Assembly: GCA_023391625.1 (NCBI GenBank)
Contig: JAEWAN010000018.1
Span: 1-31,656, forward strand
From: Bacteroidota bacterium
GTDB lineage: Bacteria; Bacteroidota; Bacteroidia; Bacteroidales; Paludibacteraceae
Length of the DNA: 31,656 nucleotides
Direction: 5' to 3'
Shown: positions 24,520 to 31,656 of the stretch, in pieces
Layout: every line of letters begins with the position of its first letter
Position numbering within the stretch: position 1 is the stretch's first letter
Position numbers and translations under genes: made by a program
The notes under the pieces: model-generated
The model's input: only the letters and a program-made list of their open reading frames with translations
Told to the model about the DNA's origin: nothing
Databases searched by the model: none

Positions 24520-25737
24520 TTAGGTGTTCAGCATTTCCTTCCGATATTGAGCGGGAGTTTTTCCTACGCATTGTTTAAAGGTGCTGGCGAAAAAATTGCG
24601 TGAGGCAAAGCCTGTATTCTCCGCAATTTCGGAAATATTTTTTTCCGTTGTGGAAAGCAAGCGTTTCGCCCGTTCAATGCGTACAAATTTGATGTAGTCG
24701 TTGACAGAGCACCCGATTTCCTTTTTAAACCGTGTGGACAAATAATACTTTGAATAGCCAAGCCGGGTTGCCAGCGTTTCAATGCTGATTGGTTCCGCCA
24801 GATGTAGTTCGATGTAGTCCCGGCTTCCCTGCACCATTTTTGAGTATTGCGGGTTGTTGCGGCAGTTGTGCACGCGGGTCACAAAATCTTTGTACATTTG
24901 GTTTTTAATGGCCGACACTTCCGAAGCTGTTTTTGCTAAAAAGAAGCTTTTAATATAAGCGTCTCCCAAGCAATAACTTTTCGTTGTGGAAAGCCCTCCC
25001 TCAATGGCGGCTCTGGTACAAAGTGTAGCAAATGTGGTGCAGGCTATTTGAACATTGCGCAACTGGTTATCGGTGTATTCCCGCACCTTTGCAACGGAAG
25101 AAGCAATCTCCATCGTGTCTGCACAGTCCATGTCACCTTCCCGCACGGCATTCAGCAACGCGCGTTCGGCACGGTAGGTCTGCAAGCGGTCCTTGGGCGG
25201 CGTATGCTTTTTCAGGTTTGAAAAATCGGCAGGCACCGGCTGCATCTCAATCTGGTAGTCAAGGCTGCTCGTGGGGATTTTTTCTCCGCTCAGCAGGTAA
25301 TGCAGCATCACGGCATATTGGCTGTAAAAAGGCAACGAGAGCGTGGGCAAAGCCCGCGCCACCTCCAAAAATGCATTGGCCCATTGAGGCGAAGCCTGCG
25401 CAACCACCTGCCGGGTCATCTCTTCAATGCCGGCAACTCCATGCTCATGCGAAAAAAAGGGCCCCAGCACATGTATCTGGAAAAGCCCTTTTCCCTCCAA
25501 GTTTTCCCGGTCGGCAATCCACAAAAGGCTGGAGTCGGCGCCTATAAGCAAGGGCGCGTTATGCCCCATTTCATAGATGCATCTTAGCCCGCCGGTCCGG
25601 CGAAGAACGACATCCAACATTTTTTCGGCTGGGCAATCGCTGTACAGCAAATTGCCCTGTTCGTCATATCGCCAGTAGAATAAGGGCTGATTGCAGGAAA
25701 TCAGTTCCAGCAGCACCTCAATACGCTGTTGCTTCAT
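24520..25737 (-). CDS. AraC-family transcriptional regulator
   Basis: The 405-aa product starts at ATG 25737, directly preceded by GGCGGGGATAAA; an upstream in-frame TTG is less likely. The N-terminal 250 residues form a sensor domain common in clostridial AraC proteins (ISCNQPLFYWRYDEQGNLL, RCIYEMGHNAPLLIG, SLLWIADREN). The C-terminal 100 residues are a double helix-turn-helix (ISIETLATRLGYSKYYLSTR, FKKEIGCSVNDYIKFVRIER, ISEIAENTGFASRNFFASTF, GKTPAQYRKEML). It lies between two divergent catabolic operons, so it very likely activates one or both in response to their sugar-like substrate. An extended -10 promoter lies just upstream. Confidence 0.92.
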   Translation of the reverse strand: MKQQRIEVLLELISCNQPLFYWRYDEQGNLLYSDCPAEKMLDVVLRRTGGLRCIYEMGHNAPLLIGADSSLLWIADRENLEGKGLFQIHVLGPFFSHEHGVAGIEEMTRQVVAQASPQWANAFLEVARALPTLSLPFYSQYAVMLHYLLSGEKIPTSSLDYQIEMQPVPADFSNLKKHTPPKDRLQTYRAERALLNAVREGDMDCADTMEIASSVAKVREYTDNQLRNVQIACTTFATLCTRAAIEGGLSTTKSYCLGDAYIKSFFLAKTASEVSAIKNQMYKDFVTRVHNCRNNPQYSKMVQGSRDYIELHLAEPISIETLATRLGYSKYYLSTRFKKEIGCSVNDYIKFVRIERAKRLLSTTEKNISEIAENTGFASRNFFASTFKQCVGKTPAQYRKEMLNT

Positions 25738-25848
25738 TTTATCCCCGCCTGTCAAAAAATTGTAATGACAAAATTATATCATGGACGCCGCAAAAATTCC
25801 ACGTCCAATCTAACAAGCAGAACCATGTGTTTATAAAGGAGGATTTTT
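25738..25848. promoter_or_regulatory. Divergent control region between araC-type gene and plus operon
   Basis: On the minus strand TATAAT (25778-25773), preceded by TG at one-base distance, forms an extended -10 for the regulator gene. The dyads TGTCA-N11-TGACA (25750-25770) and TTGT-N4-ACAA (25760-25771) overlap its expected transcription start and could be a self-regulatory operator. No good -35/-10 pair is visible for the plus operon, as is common for activator-dependent promoters. Confidence 0.5.
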
Positions 25849-26847
25849 ATGCCAGAAATCAAAAACGTGTTGGTGACCGCGTATATCAAGCCGGAAAACC
25901 AGAAAAAACTGGAGCAGGCATTGGCCCCGGCAAATGTCACATTTTGTGTTCCATACGGGCCAGGAGCCAAAGAAAAAATCGCACAAGCGGCCAAAGGCAA
26001 AGACGTTTGCATCCTCAATGGCGATTTAGACGATTCTATTCTGGCCAGCGAAGAATTGAAATGGGTCCACTGTTGTCGTGCAGGTGTGGAAAAATCGACA
26101 AAACCGGAAGTGTTTGAGCGAGGTATTATTCTGACAAGCTCTTCCGGGCGCAGTGCGCCAGCGCTGGCAGAGCATGCGCTGATGTTCATGTTATCTCTTA
26201 CTTACGACCTGCCCATGCTGACGCGCGCGCAAAAAGAGCACAAGTGGGCGGTAAGCCGTGAATATTCCGAAAAAACGGGGATGTACCGCAAGACTGTGGG
26301 TGTGATCGGGCTGGGAAAGACAGGCAGCGAAGTGGCTCGACTGGTAAAATCCTTCGATATGAAAGTATTGGCCTGGGACCGCCGCCGCAAAGAGGCACAA
26401 AACGTCGATCAGGTCTACGGTGCCGAAAACGGCGATAATCTAAATGAGCTGTTGGCACAGTGTGATTATGTGGTTCTCTCCCTAGAGCTGAACGATCAGA
26501 CTTTCCACATTATCGATGCGGCTCAATTGGCAGCTATGAAAAAAACGGCCTTTCTCGTCAACATGGGCCGCGGCGGATTGGTAAATGAGCCCGCCATGAT
26601 CGAAGCGCTGAAAAACGGCGGCATCGCCGGCGCGGGTTTGGACACCTTTGAAACGGAGCCTCTGCCTTCGGAATCTCCCTTGTGGAATCTTCCCAATGTA
26701 ATCATCACCCCGCACATCACGCCGCAGCTTCCGGATAAAGAGGAACGCATGCTGGATTACGTTTACCAGAATATCAAGGCTTACCGAGAAAACGGCACGT
26801 TTGTAAACCGTGTGACACTGCGCAACATGCTGACGCCCCAGAAATAA
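25849..26847 (+). CDS. D-isomer-specific 2-hydroxyacid dehydrogenase
   Basis: The 332-aa product starts at ATG 25849 after AAAGGAGG. It has the NAD-binding GVIGLGKTG (151-159) and the catalytic triad of the family: Arg241 (VNMGRGGLVN), Glu270 (DTFETEP) and His289 (IITPHIT). It interconverts a 2-oxo acid and a D-2-hydroxy acid using NAD(H); glyoxylate/hydroxypyruvate or a sugar-derived 2-oxo acid is plausible. It is the first gene of the plus operon, 13 bp before the GHL6 gene. The family is secure and the substrate is not determined. Confidence 0.92.
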   Translation: MPEIKNVLVTAYIKPENQKKLEQALAPANVTFCVPYGPGAKEKIAQAAKGKDVCILNGDLDDSILASEELKWVHCCRAGVEKSTKPEVFERGIILTSSSGRSAPALAEHALMFMLSLTYDLPMLTRAQKEHKWAVSREYSEKTGMYRKTVGVIGLGKTGSEVARLVKSFDMKVLAWDRRRKEAQNVDQVYGAENGDNLNELLAQCDYVVLSLELNDQTFHIIDAAQLAAMKKTAFLVNMGRGGLVNEPAMIEALKNGGIAGAGLDTFETEPLPSESPLWNLPNVIITPHITPQLPDKEERMLDYVYQNIKAYRENGTFVNRVTLRNMLTPQK

Positions 26848-26860
26848 AAGGAGAATTTTT

Positions 26861-28822
26861 ATGGCACATTGGTGGGAAACGCACCCTTGGCGCATGGTGC
26901 AGACGAATTTGCGGGAAATCGACATGGCGGATATCGACGCCGTCGTGTTTGCACAAGAGCTCAAGGAATTCGGCGCCACGGTGGTGAACCTCAACGCAGC
27001 AGGAATCATCGCCAGCTACGACACAAAGCTGGCATACCAGCCCCGCAGCCAATATCTGACGGGCGACAGCCTACTGCAGGTGGTGGACGCCTGCCACGCC
27101 CAAGGCATCCGCGTGATTGCGCGCACGGATTTTTCCCGCATCCGTCGGGAGGTGTATGAGCAGCATCCGGATTGGGCTGCCCGCCTTGCGGATGGAGACA
27201 TCGTCGATTACAACGGCTACGTAAGCGTTTGCCCCAACAGCGAGTATCAAAACCGCTATCTCTTCGACATTCTCAAAGAACTGTTCACCAGCCATCCTTT
27301 TGACGGGCTGTACTGCAACATGAGCAGCTTTTACTTGACGGATTACAACGGTACCTTCCACGGAGTGTGCCAGTGTGATGTATGCCGGGGACTTTATAAA
27401 AAAGAAACGGGCAGGGAACTGCCGCCCGCTGTCGACCCGCGAGATCCCGCATTGGCGGATTATATCGCTTTTCTGGGCCGATGCAGTACCCGCCACAAGG
27501 CAAAGCTGACAGCGTTTGTGAAGGCTTTAAACTCCGAGCTCGCCATCGACGGCGTAGACTTTATGCGCAGCGAGGTGAGTGTGGACTACGGCCGCCCCAA
27601 CTGGGTATACAAAGCCTCCTCCAATTCTCGCCTGGCCGCCGGGCCGCAGCGCGCACGGCCCAGCGACGACGCCAGCGTGGACTTTACCGGCTTCCGGCAC
27701 CGTCATATCAGCGCGCCGCCCGCGCTGATGGCTTTGCGGCAGTGGCAGAACCTCGCCAACTCCGGTTGCCTCAGCCTGTATATCATGGGGCGGCTGGACA
27801 ATCACCGAGACGTCTCCGGCTTCGAACCCACCCGACGTGTGTTCCAGTTCCACAAAGCCCACGAAGACGTGTTTGCCGGCCTGCAAAGCGCGGCCCGGAC
27901 AGTGCTGCTGCACACGGGCGGCTGGAAGCGCACTGAGGAAGAGGCCATGGGCTGGGTGCGTATTTTGACGGAAAGCCATATTCCCTTTGACGAAATGCCG
28001 TTGAGCGGTCTTGGTTCCTTGGAGCAGCTGGCCGGAAAGCAGCTGCTCGTCCTGCCGGACATCGCCCGCATCCCCAAGATGCAAGCGGCCTTGATTGACG
28101 CTTTCGCCAGGGCGGGCGGCACGGTGCTTGCCACCGGCGGCACGGCTCAAGGCAAAGGCAGCGCACCGTTGCAGTGCCTGGGCGTGGCAAACGTACGGGA
28201 AACGCGTCGGGGACTGCGCTCCTCCATGCTGGAGATACCCGGCGCAGAGCGGGCCACGTTTCCTCGATGTGTACAGGCCCCGTATGTCGACTTCGGCGAT
28301 GAACTGCTGTGCATCGATCCATCCGGCGGTGCAAAGACCTATTTGCGCCTAATCCCGGAGCACCCCTTTGGGCCCCCGGAGTGCTGCTGTTTTACGAAAA
28401 AAGAGGAAATCCCCGGCTTAGTTGTGTCACCTTGTGGCTTCGGGCGCGGCGTGTATCTTCCCTGGAAGGGCGGTGCGCTGTATCAGCGGGAAGGCCTCGC
28501 CAACCCATTCCTCTTTTTGCAGGACGTGCTGTTCGGCTTCTGCGGCGTGCAGGACCTCGCGCCAGGCTTGACGCCCATGGTCGAGCTGGTGCTGTGTCAG
28601 AAAGAGGAGCAGTTGGTGGTTCAGCTTGTCAATGGGACGGGATGCTTTGCCAATAGCTGGTTTGCGCCGGTGCCTGTGCGGGACATCCACCTTTCGCTGC
28701 CCGGCGTATCGGGCGCCGTGCGGACACTCAACGGCGGCCGGTTGACCGTACAGGAAAAGAGCGGTGCACTGGAAGTGGTATTGGATGTACTGGATGAATA
28801 TGAAGCCATTGTAATCCAATAA
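26861..28822 (+). CDS. GHL6-type putative glycoside hydrolase
   Basis: The 653-aa product starts at ATG 26861 after AAAGGAGAA. The N-terminal half is a TIM-barrel-like domain that I recognise as hypothetical glycosyl hydrolase 6: MVQTNLREID, FGATVVNLNAAGI, GIRVIARTDFSRI, HPDWAARLADGDIVDYNG and FDGLYCNMSSFYLTDYNGTF. It carries a cysteine cluster, HGVCQCDVC (C170, C172, C175). A central part (RTVLLHTGGWKR, LVLPDIARIPKMQAALIDAF, AGGTVLATGG) resembles the beta-galactosidase trimerisation domain of GH42-like enzymes. The activity of this family is not established. Lack of a signal peptide places it in the cytoplasm, so a sugar or glycoside imported by the operon's GPH symporter is the likely substrate. 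Confidence 0.85.
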   Translation: MAHWWETHPWRMVQTNLREIDMADIDAVVFAQELKEFGATVVNLNAAGIIASYDTKLAYQPRSQYLTGDSLLQVVDACHAQGIRVIARTDFSRIRREVYEQHPDWAARLADGDIVDYNGYVSVCPNSEYQNRYLFDILKELFTSHPFDGLYCNMSSFYLTDYNGTFHGVCQCDVCRGLYKKETGRELPPAVDPRDPALADYIAFLGRCSTRHKAKLTAFVKALNSELAIDGVDFMRSEVSVDYGRPNWVYKASSNSRLAAGPQRARPSDDASVDFTGFRHRHISAPPALMALRQWQNLANSGCLSLYIMGRLDNHRDVSGFEPTRRVFQFHKAHEDVFAGLQSAARTVLLHTGGWKRTEEEAMGWVRILTESHIPFDEMPLSGLGSLEQLAGKQLLVLPDIARIPKMQAALIDAFARAGGTVLATGGTAQGKGSAPLQCLGVANVRETRRGLRSSMLEIPGAERATFPRCVQAPYVDFGDELLCIDPSGGAKTYLRLIPEHPFGPPECCCFTKKEEIPGLVVSPCGFGRGVYLPWKGGALYQREGLANPFLFLQDVLFGFCGVQDLAPGLTPMVELVLCQKEEQLVVQLVNGTGCFANSWFAPVPVRDIHLSLPGVSGAVRTLNGGRLTVQEKSGALEVVLDVLDEYEAIVIQ

Positions 28823-28852
28823 AAAGTGTAGTCAAAAAGGAGAGAAACGACA

Positions 28853-29734
28853 ATGAAAATCGGATTAATCGGGCTTGGCATCATGGGCAAGCCTATGGCA
28901 AAAAACCTGCTGAAAGCAGGCTATGACCTGACGGTGAACGACCGCAGCCAGGCCAGCGTGGAGGATGTGGTGGCTGCGGGAGCCAGATACGCCACCCAGC
29001 AGGAGATCGGGGAAAGATGCGACGTGGTGCTGACCATGCTGCCCAACAGCCCCCAGGTGAAAGAGGTCATGCTGGCCGAGGACGGCGTCGCTTCCCATAT
29101 GAAGCCCGGCACGGTGTTCATCGATATGAGCTCCATCAACCCCGTCGCCAGCCAGGAAATTGCGTCCGTGCTGGCTGAAAAAGGCGTGGAGATGCTGGAT
29201 GCCCCCGTCTCTGGCGGTGAACCCAAGGCCATCGACGGCACACTGAGCTTCATGGTGGGCGGCAAACAGGAGATCTTCGAGACGTATAAACCTCTCTTGG
29301 AGACAATGGGCGCTTCAGTGGTGCGCTGCGGCGAGGTCGGTGCGGGCAATACCACCAAACTGGCCAATCAAATTATTGTGGCGTGCAATATCCAGGCACT
29401 GGCCGAAGCCCTCACCCTGGCGCAGAAGGCAGGCGTGGACCCGCAGCTGGTGTTCGAGGCCATCCGCGGCGGCTTGGCAGGCAGCACGGTGATGAACGCC
29501 AAGGCTCCGATGATGATCGAGGGCAACGATAAGCCCGGTTTTAAAATCGACCTGCATATCAAAGACCTGAACAACGCGTTGGACTGCGCCCACAGCGTGG
29601 GCGCCCCGGTGCCCATGACGGCCGAGGTGCAGGAGATCCTGCAGTGGATGCACAATCATGAGGGCGGCCAGAAAGACCACAGCGCAATCGCCCAATATTA
29701 TGAACACCTTACCGGCCTCCGAATCGGGAGATAA
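28853..29734 (+). CDS. garR: Beta-hydroxyacid dehydrogenase, 2-hydroxy-3-oxopropionate reductase-like
   Basis: The 293-aa product starts at ATG 28853 after AAAAGGAGAG. It has the N-terminal nucleotide-binding GLIGLGIMGKPMAKNLL, with Arg31 after the second strand favouring NADPH, the substrate motif DAPVSGGEPKA, and the catalytic Lys169 in GAGNTTKLANQ. The length and motifs fit tartronate semialdehyde reductase (GarR/GlxR), which makes D-glycerate during glucarate, galactarate or glyoxylate use. Hydroxyisobutyrate-type substrates cannot be excluded. It follows the GHL6 gene by 30 bp. Confidence 0.88.
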   Translation: MKIGLIGLGIMGKPMAKNLLKAGYDLTVNDRSQASVEDVVAAGARYATQQEIGERCDVVLTMLPNSPQVKEVMLAEDGVASHMKPGTVFIDMSSINPVASQEIASVLAEKGVEMLDAPVSGGEPKAIDGTLSFMVGGKQEIFETYKPLLETMGASVVRCGEVGAGNTTKLANQIIVACNIQALAEALTLAQKAGVDPQLVFEAIRGGLAGSTVMNAKAPMMIEGNDKPGFKIDLHIKDLNNALDCAHSVGAPVPMTAEVQEILQWMHNHEGGQKDHSAIAQYYEHLTGLRIGR

Positions 29735-29852
29735 AACAATCTGCCGATTCTGCTTTGCATGATAGAAGTATTTTTACCGATGAGGAGGTGTCCGCAATCC
29801 AATTTTATTTCGCGCCCGGTTAACAGGAACAAAAACGAGGAGGAAAAAATTT

Positions 29853-31298
29853 ATGTCAGGCACTACTGTCTCAAAAGGAAAGTTCAACTGGCGTCTGCCC
29901 GCTTGGGCATGCCACCAATCGGCAAGCTCCATTATCTCTATGGCCATGGCTTTTGCCAGCTACTTAGCCACTGGCTCTTATGGAATCGCTGTTTTTGCTG
30001 CGGGCCTCATCGCCAGCGGCACGCGAATTTTTGACGCGGCCATCGACCCGTTTCTCGCCTTGATCACCGACCGGCTGAGCACCCGCTTCGGCCGTGTACG
30101 CATCATGATCGTTGTGGGTCGCGCTATCCAAATCCTGTGCATTATGGGTCTGTTTTTCTGGGGCATCGGCAAGGGAGCCGTTTTGTACACCGTCATTTAT
30201 TGTGTGTACTATGTGGGCGCCAGCATCAGTGCCATTGCCTCCCACACGGGCAATCCTGTTATCACCACCAGCCCAAAGGAGCGCCCCATCATTTTCCGTT
30301 GGATGATGATCTATACCACCTGCATCACGGCGCTGCTTACGTTTTACCGCTCCAAATATCTGTTTGTGAAGCACGGCGGCTTGAATCTGGGTGCATTCCA
30401 GGAACTGGCACTTACGGCGTGCGCCGTCGTGGTGGTTATGGAGATCATCGCCTGCATCGCCATCACGGAAAAAGACGTTCCCGGTTCCTTCCCCAAAAAG
30501 GCAAATGGTAAAAGTGTCAACTTCATTGATATGTTCCGCCTGCTTACCGGCAACCGCGCCATGCAAATGTATGTCATCGCCGGTGTCAGTGACAAGATCG
30601 CCTCGCAGGTTGTCCGCCAGGCCGCCATCTCCACGCTGGTATTCGGCATTGTGATTGGTAATTATGAGTTCAGCGGCACATTCAGCTTAATCAAAATTCT
30701 CCCCACCATTCTGTTGCTGTTCTACGGCTCTCATCTGGCTGGCAAATACGGCACCAAGAAAGCCTTAGTTCAGTGGTCCGCCATCAGTATCGTTTGCGCC
30801 GTCTTGATGATTGGTTTCATGGCGGTAATTGATCCCACCTCTGTCAGCATAAATCCTGTCACCACCGGTCTCTTCATTGTCCTTTATCTGGCTTATATGT
30901 GCTGCAGCAACGTCGTCTCTTCCTGCACCAACGCCATGGTGCCCGACATTGTTGACTATGAGCTGTATCGAACGGGCAGCTTTCTGCCCGGCACTGTGGG
31001 TACGCTGTATTCCCTGATCGACGAACTGATTTCTTCCTCCGCAGATACCATTCTTGCTCTGTGCTTGACTTTGATCGGTTATGTGAGCGTACAGCCCCAG
31101 CCGGGAGACGCTTGTACCAGCTCGGTCTTCTGGATGACGATGTTCCTGTGGATGGGCCTGCCGATCCTGGGCTGGCTTTGCACGCTTATCGCCATGAAAT
31201 GGTATCCGCTGGATAAAGAAAAGATGGCAGAGGTACAGGAAAAGAATGCTGCTTTTCGCGCTGCACAGAAGGATCAACGCGAAGCAAACGCAAAATAA
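29853..31298 (+). CDS. GPH-family sugar:cation symporter (MelB-like MFS)
   Basis: The 481-aa product starts at ATG 29853 after GAGGAGG. It has about 12 membrane segments and the family's first-loop motif (GTRIFDAAIDPFLALITDRL, STRFGRVR). A later stretch, MVPDIVDYELYRTG, is the well-known GPH block before the tenth segment. Members import glycosides, pentosides and hexuronides with H+ or Na+. It is the last gene of the plus operon, 118 bp after the reductase; that gap has no gene I can support. The substrate is probably the glycoside cleaved by GHL6 or GH2. Confidence 0.92.
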   Translation: MSGTTVSKGKFNWRLPAWACHQSASSIISMAMAFASYLATGSYGIAVFAAGLIASGTRIFDAAIDPFLALITDRLSTRFGRVRIMIVVGRAIQILCIMGLFFWGIGKGAVLYTVIYCVYYVGASISAIASHTGNPVITTSPKERPIIFRWMMIYTTCITALLTFYRSKYLFVKHGGLNLGAFQELALTACAVVVVMEIIACIAITEKDVPGSFPKKANGKSVNFIDMFRLLTGNRAMQMYVIAGVSDKIASQVVRQAAISTLVFGIVIGNYEFSGTFSLIKILPTILLLFYGSHLAGKYGTKKALVQWSAISIVCAVLMIGFMAVIDPTSVSINPVTTGLFIVLYLAYMCCSNVVSSCTNAMVPDIVDYELYRTGSFLPGTVGTLYSLIDELISSSADTILALCLTLIGYVSVQPQPGDACTSSVFWMTMFLWMGLPILGWLCTLIAMKWYPLDKEKMAEVQEKNAAFRAAQKDQREANAK

Positions 31299-31325
31299 CG
31301 AACGTTTTCGATATTTATATTCAAA

Positions 31326-31353
31326 CAGCGCCGCCTTTTAGAAGGTGGCGCTG
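31326..31353 (+). terminator. Hairpin terminator of the plus operon
   Basis: CAGCGCCGCCTT (31326-31337) and AAGGTGGCGCTG (31342-31353) pair with one G-T, around a TTAG loop. The following CTCATTTATA is a weak U-tract. It lies 28 bp after the symporter stop. From here to 31523 I see no gene. Confidence 0.75.
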
Positions 31354-31523
31354 CTCATTTATAAAGTTCGCATGAGAGAAGATAAAATAAATTTCGACAC
31401 TGGCAAACCAACTTATGATTTTCATTTTTTGGTGTTGGCGGTTTTGGGGATGACAGGATTACTTAATGGCCGCATACCTAGCAGACTCATCTACTTTCTC
31501 TTAGCTACTCACGCCAACCACTA

Positions 31524-31574
31524 TGTGTCTGCCCCCATACCCGATTTGCCGGACAGAAAAACAATCTGTATAAT
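31524..31574 (+). promoter_or_regulatory. Insertion-sequence left end with transposase promoter
   Basis: TTGCCG (31546-31551) and a consensus TATAAT (31569-31574) are spaced 17 bp and drive the transposase gene starting at 31593. The sequence TGTGTCTGCCCCCATA from 31524 is a plausible left terminal repeat of an IS3-type element, starting with TG. The matching right end is outside the window, so the boundary is tentative. Confidence 0.45.
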
Positions 31575-31592
31575 GGAAAAGGGTAATGAAAA

Positions 31593-31656
31593 ATGTCAAC
31601 CAAAGAACGAAAGCACCCAGCGCCGCCGCGTTACGATGAGGCCTTCAAGGCGGGGG
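31593..31656 (+). CDS. IS3-type transposase OrfA, partial (cut by window edge)
   Basis: Twenty-one codons are visible from ATG 31593: MSTKERKHPAPPRYDEAFKA and a Gly. This is a typical start of the small HTH-containing OrfA of IS3-family transposases, in which a YDEAFKxxAVRLV-like helix follows. An AAAAGGG ribosome site and a good promoter precede it. The rest of the gene and OrfB lie beyond the window. Confidence 0.6.
   Translation, partial: MSTKERKHPAPPRYDEAFKAG

Noticed and set aside
26482..27009. Minus-strand frame over the dehydrogenase and GHL6 junction
   Set aside because: It lies across two convincing plus-strand genes with ribosome sites and has no recognisable domain.
29759..29850. 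Small gene between the reductase and the symporter
   Set aside because: The only frame runs through the symporter's ribosome site and start in another frame and has no supporting similarity.
31451..31656. Plus-strand frame from ATG 31451 to the window edge
   Set aside because: It overlaps the transposase start in another frame, crosses the likely insertion-sequence end and promoter, and has no ribosome site.
1..31656. CRISPR array, rRNA or tRNA genes
   Set aside because: No regularly spaced direct repeats, no cloverleaf with CCA-type end and no rRNA-like stretch was recognised; this was by eye only, so a tRNA scan would settle it.

Overview
The window looks like a chromosomal stretch of an anaerobic Clostridia-type Firmicute, most likely a gut Oscillospiraceae/Lachnospiraceae relative. 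This rests on AGGAGG-like ribosome sites, large serine recombinases with clostridial zinc ribbons, an AraC regulator of clostridial type, a GPH sugar symporter and moderately GC-rich metabolic genes. The taxonomic call is inference; no rRNA or tRNA gene was found.

Layout. (1) 1-1060: one small plus-strand gene with a papain-like Cys/His arrangement, ending at a long hairpin. (2) About 1100-5240, clearly more AT-rich than the rest: a minus-strand pair made of a 788-aa PD-(D/E)XK plus SEC-C protein and a DUF5677 protein, next to a broken KilA-N gene. This looks like an acquired defence-type islet. (3) 5181-14489, minus strand: a mobile-element module. From its promoter-proximal end it holds a sigma-70-like regulator, a structure-rich 0.5-kb stretch, a DinG/XPD-type helicase, a resolvase-domain-only protein, a SHOCT-like small protein and a coupled array of three large serine recombinases. 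The middle recombinase lacks the catalytic domain and the last has a shifted C-terminus. A fourth, decayed and 5'-truncated recombinase follows. No conjugation genes are visible. (4) 14541-24247, minus strand: a catabolic gene run of GH2 glycosidase, DHA2-type MFS transporter, a decayed GltD-like oxidoreductase, an HSL-type esterase, DUF1116 protein, FdrA, a 61-aa protein and a divergent acetokinase, closed by a strong terminator. (5) 24520-25737: AraC-family regulator. (6) 25849-31353, plus strand, divergent from the regulator: D-2-hydroxyacid dehydrogenase, a GHL6-type putative glycosidase, a GarR-like reductase and a GPH symporter, closed by a hairpin. (7) The right edge cuts into an IS3-type transposase gene.

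How it fits together. The AraC protein probably controls one or both flanking operons. The plus operon would import a glycoside or hexuronide-like compound (GPH), hydrolyse it (GHL6, and GH2 on the other side) and reduce or oxidise 2-hydroxy/2-oxo acid products. The FdrA/DUF1116/acetokinase set resembles the E. coli FdrA-YlbE-carbamate kinase set, which makes ATP by phosphorolysis of oxalurate, but here an acetokinase relative with an altered active site takes the kinase position. That suggests an undescribed phosphorolytic acyl-transfer, ATP-forming pathway. This set and the nuclease/DUF5677 pair are the two best candidates for new biology here.
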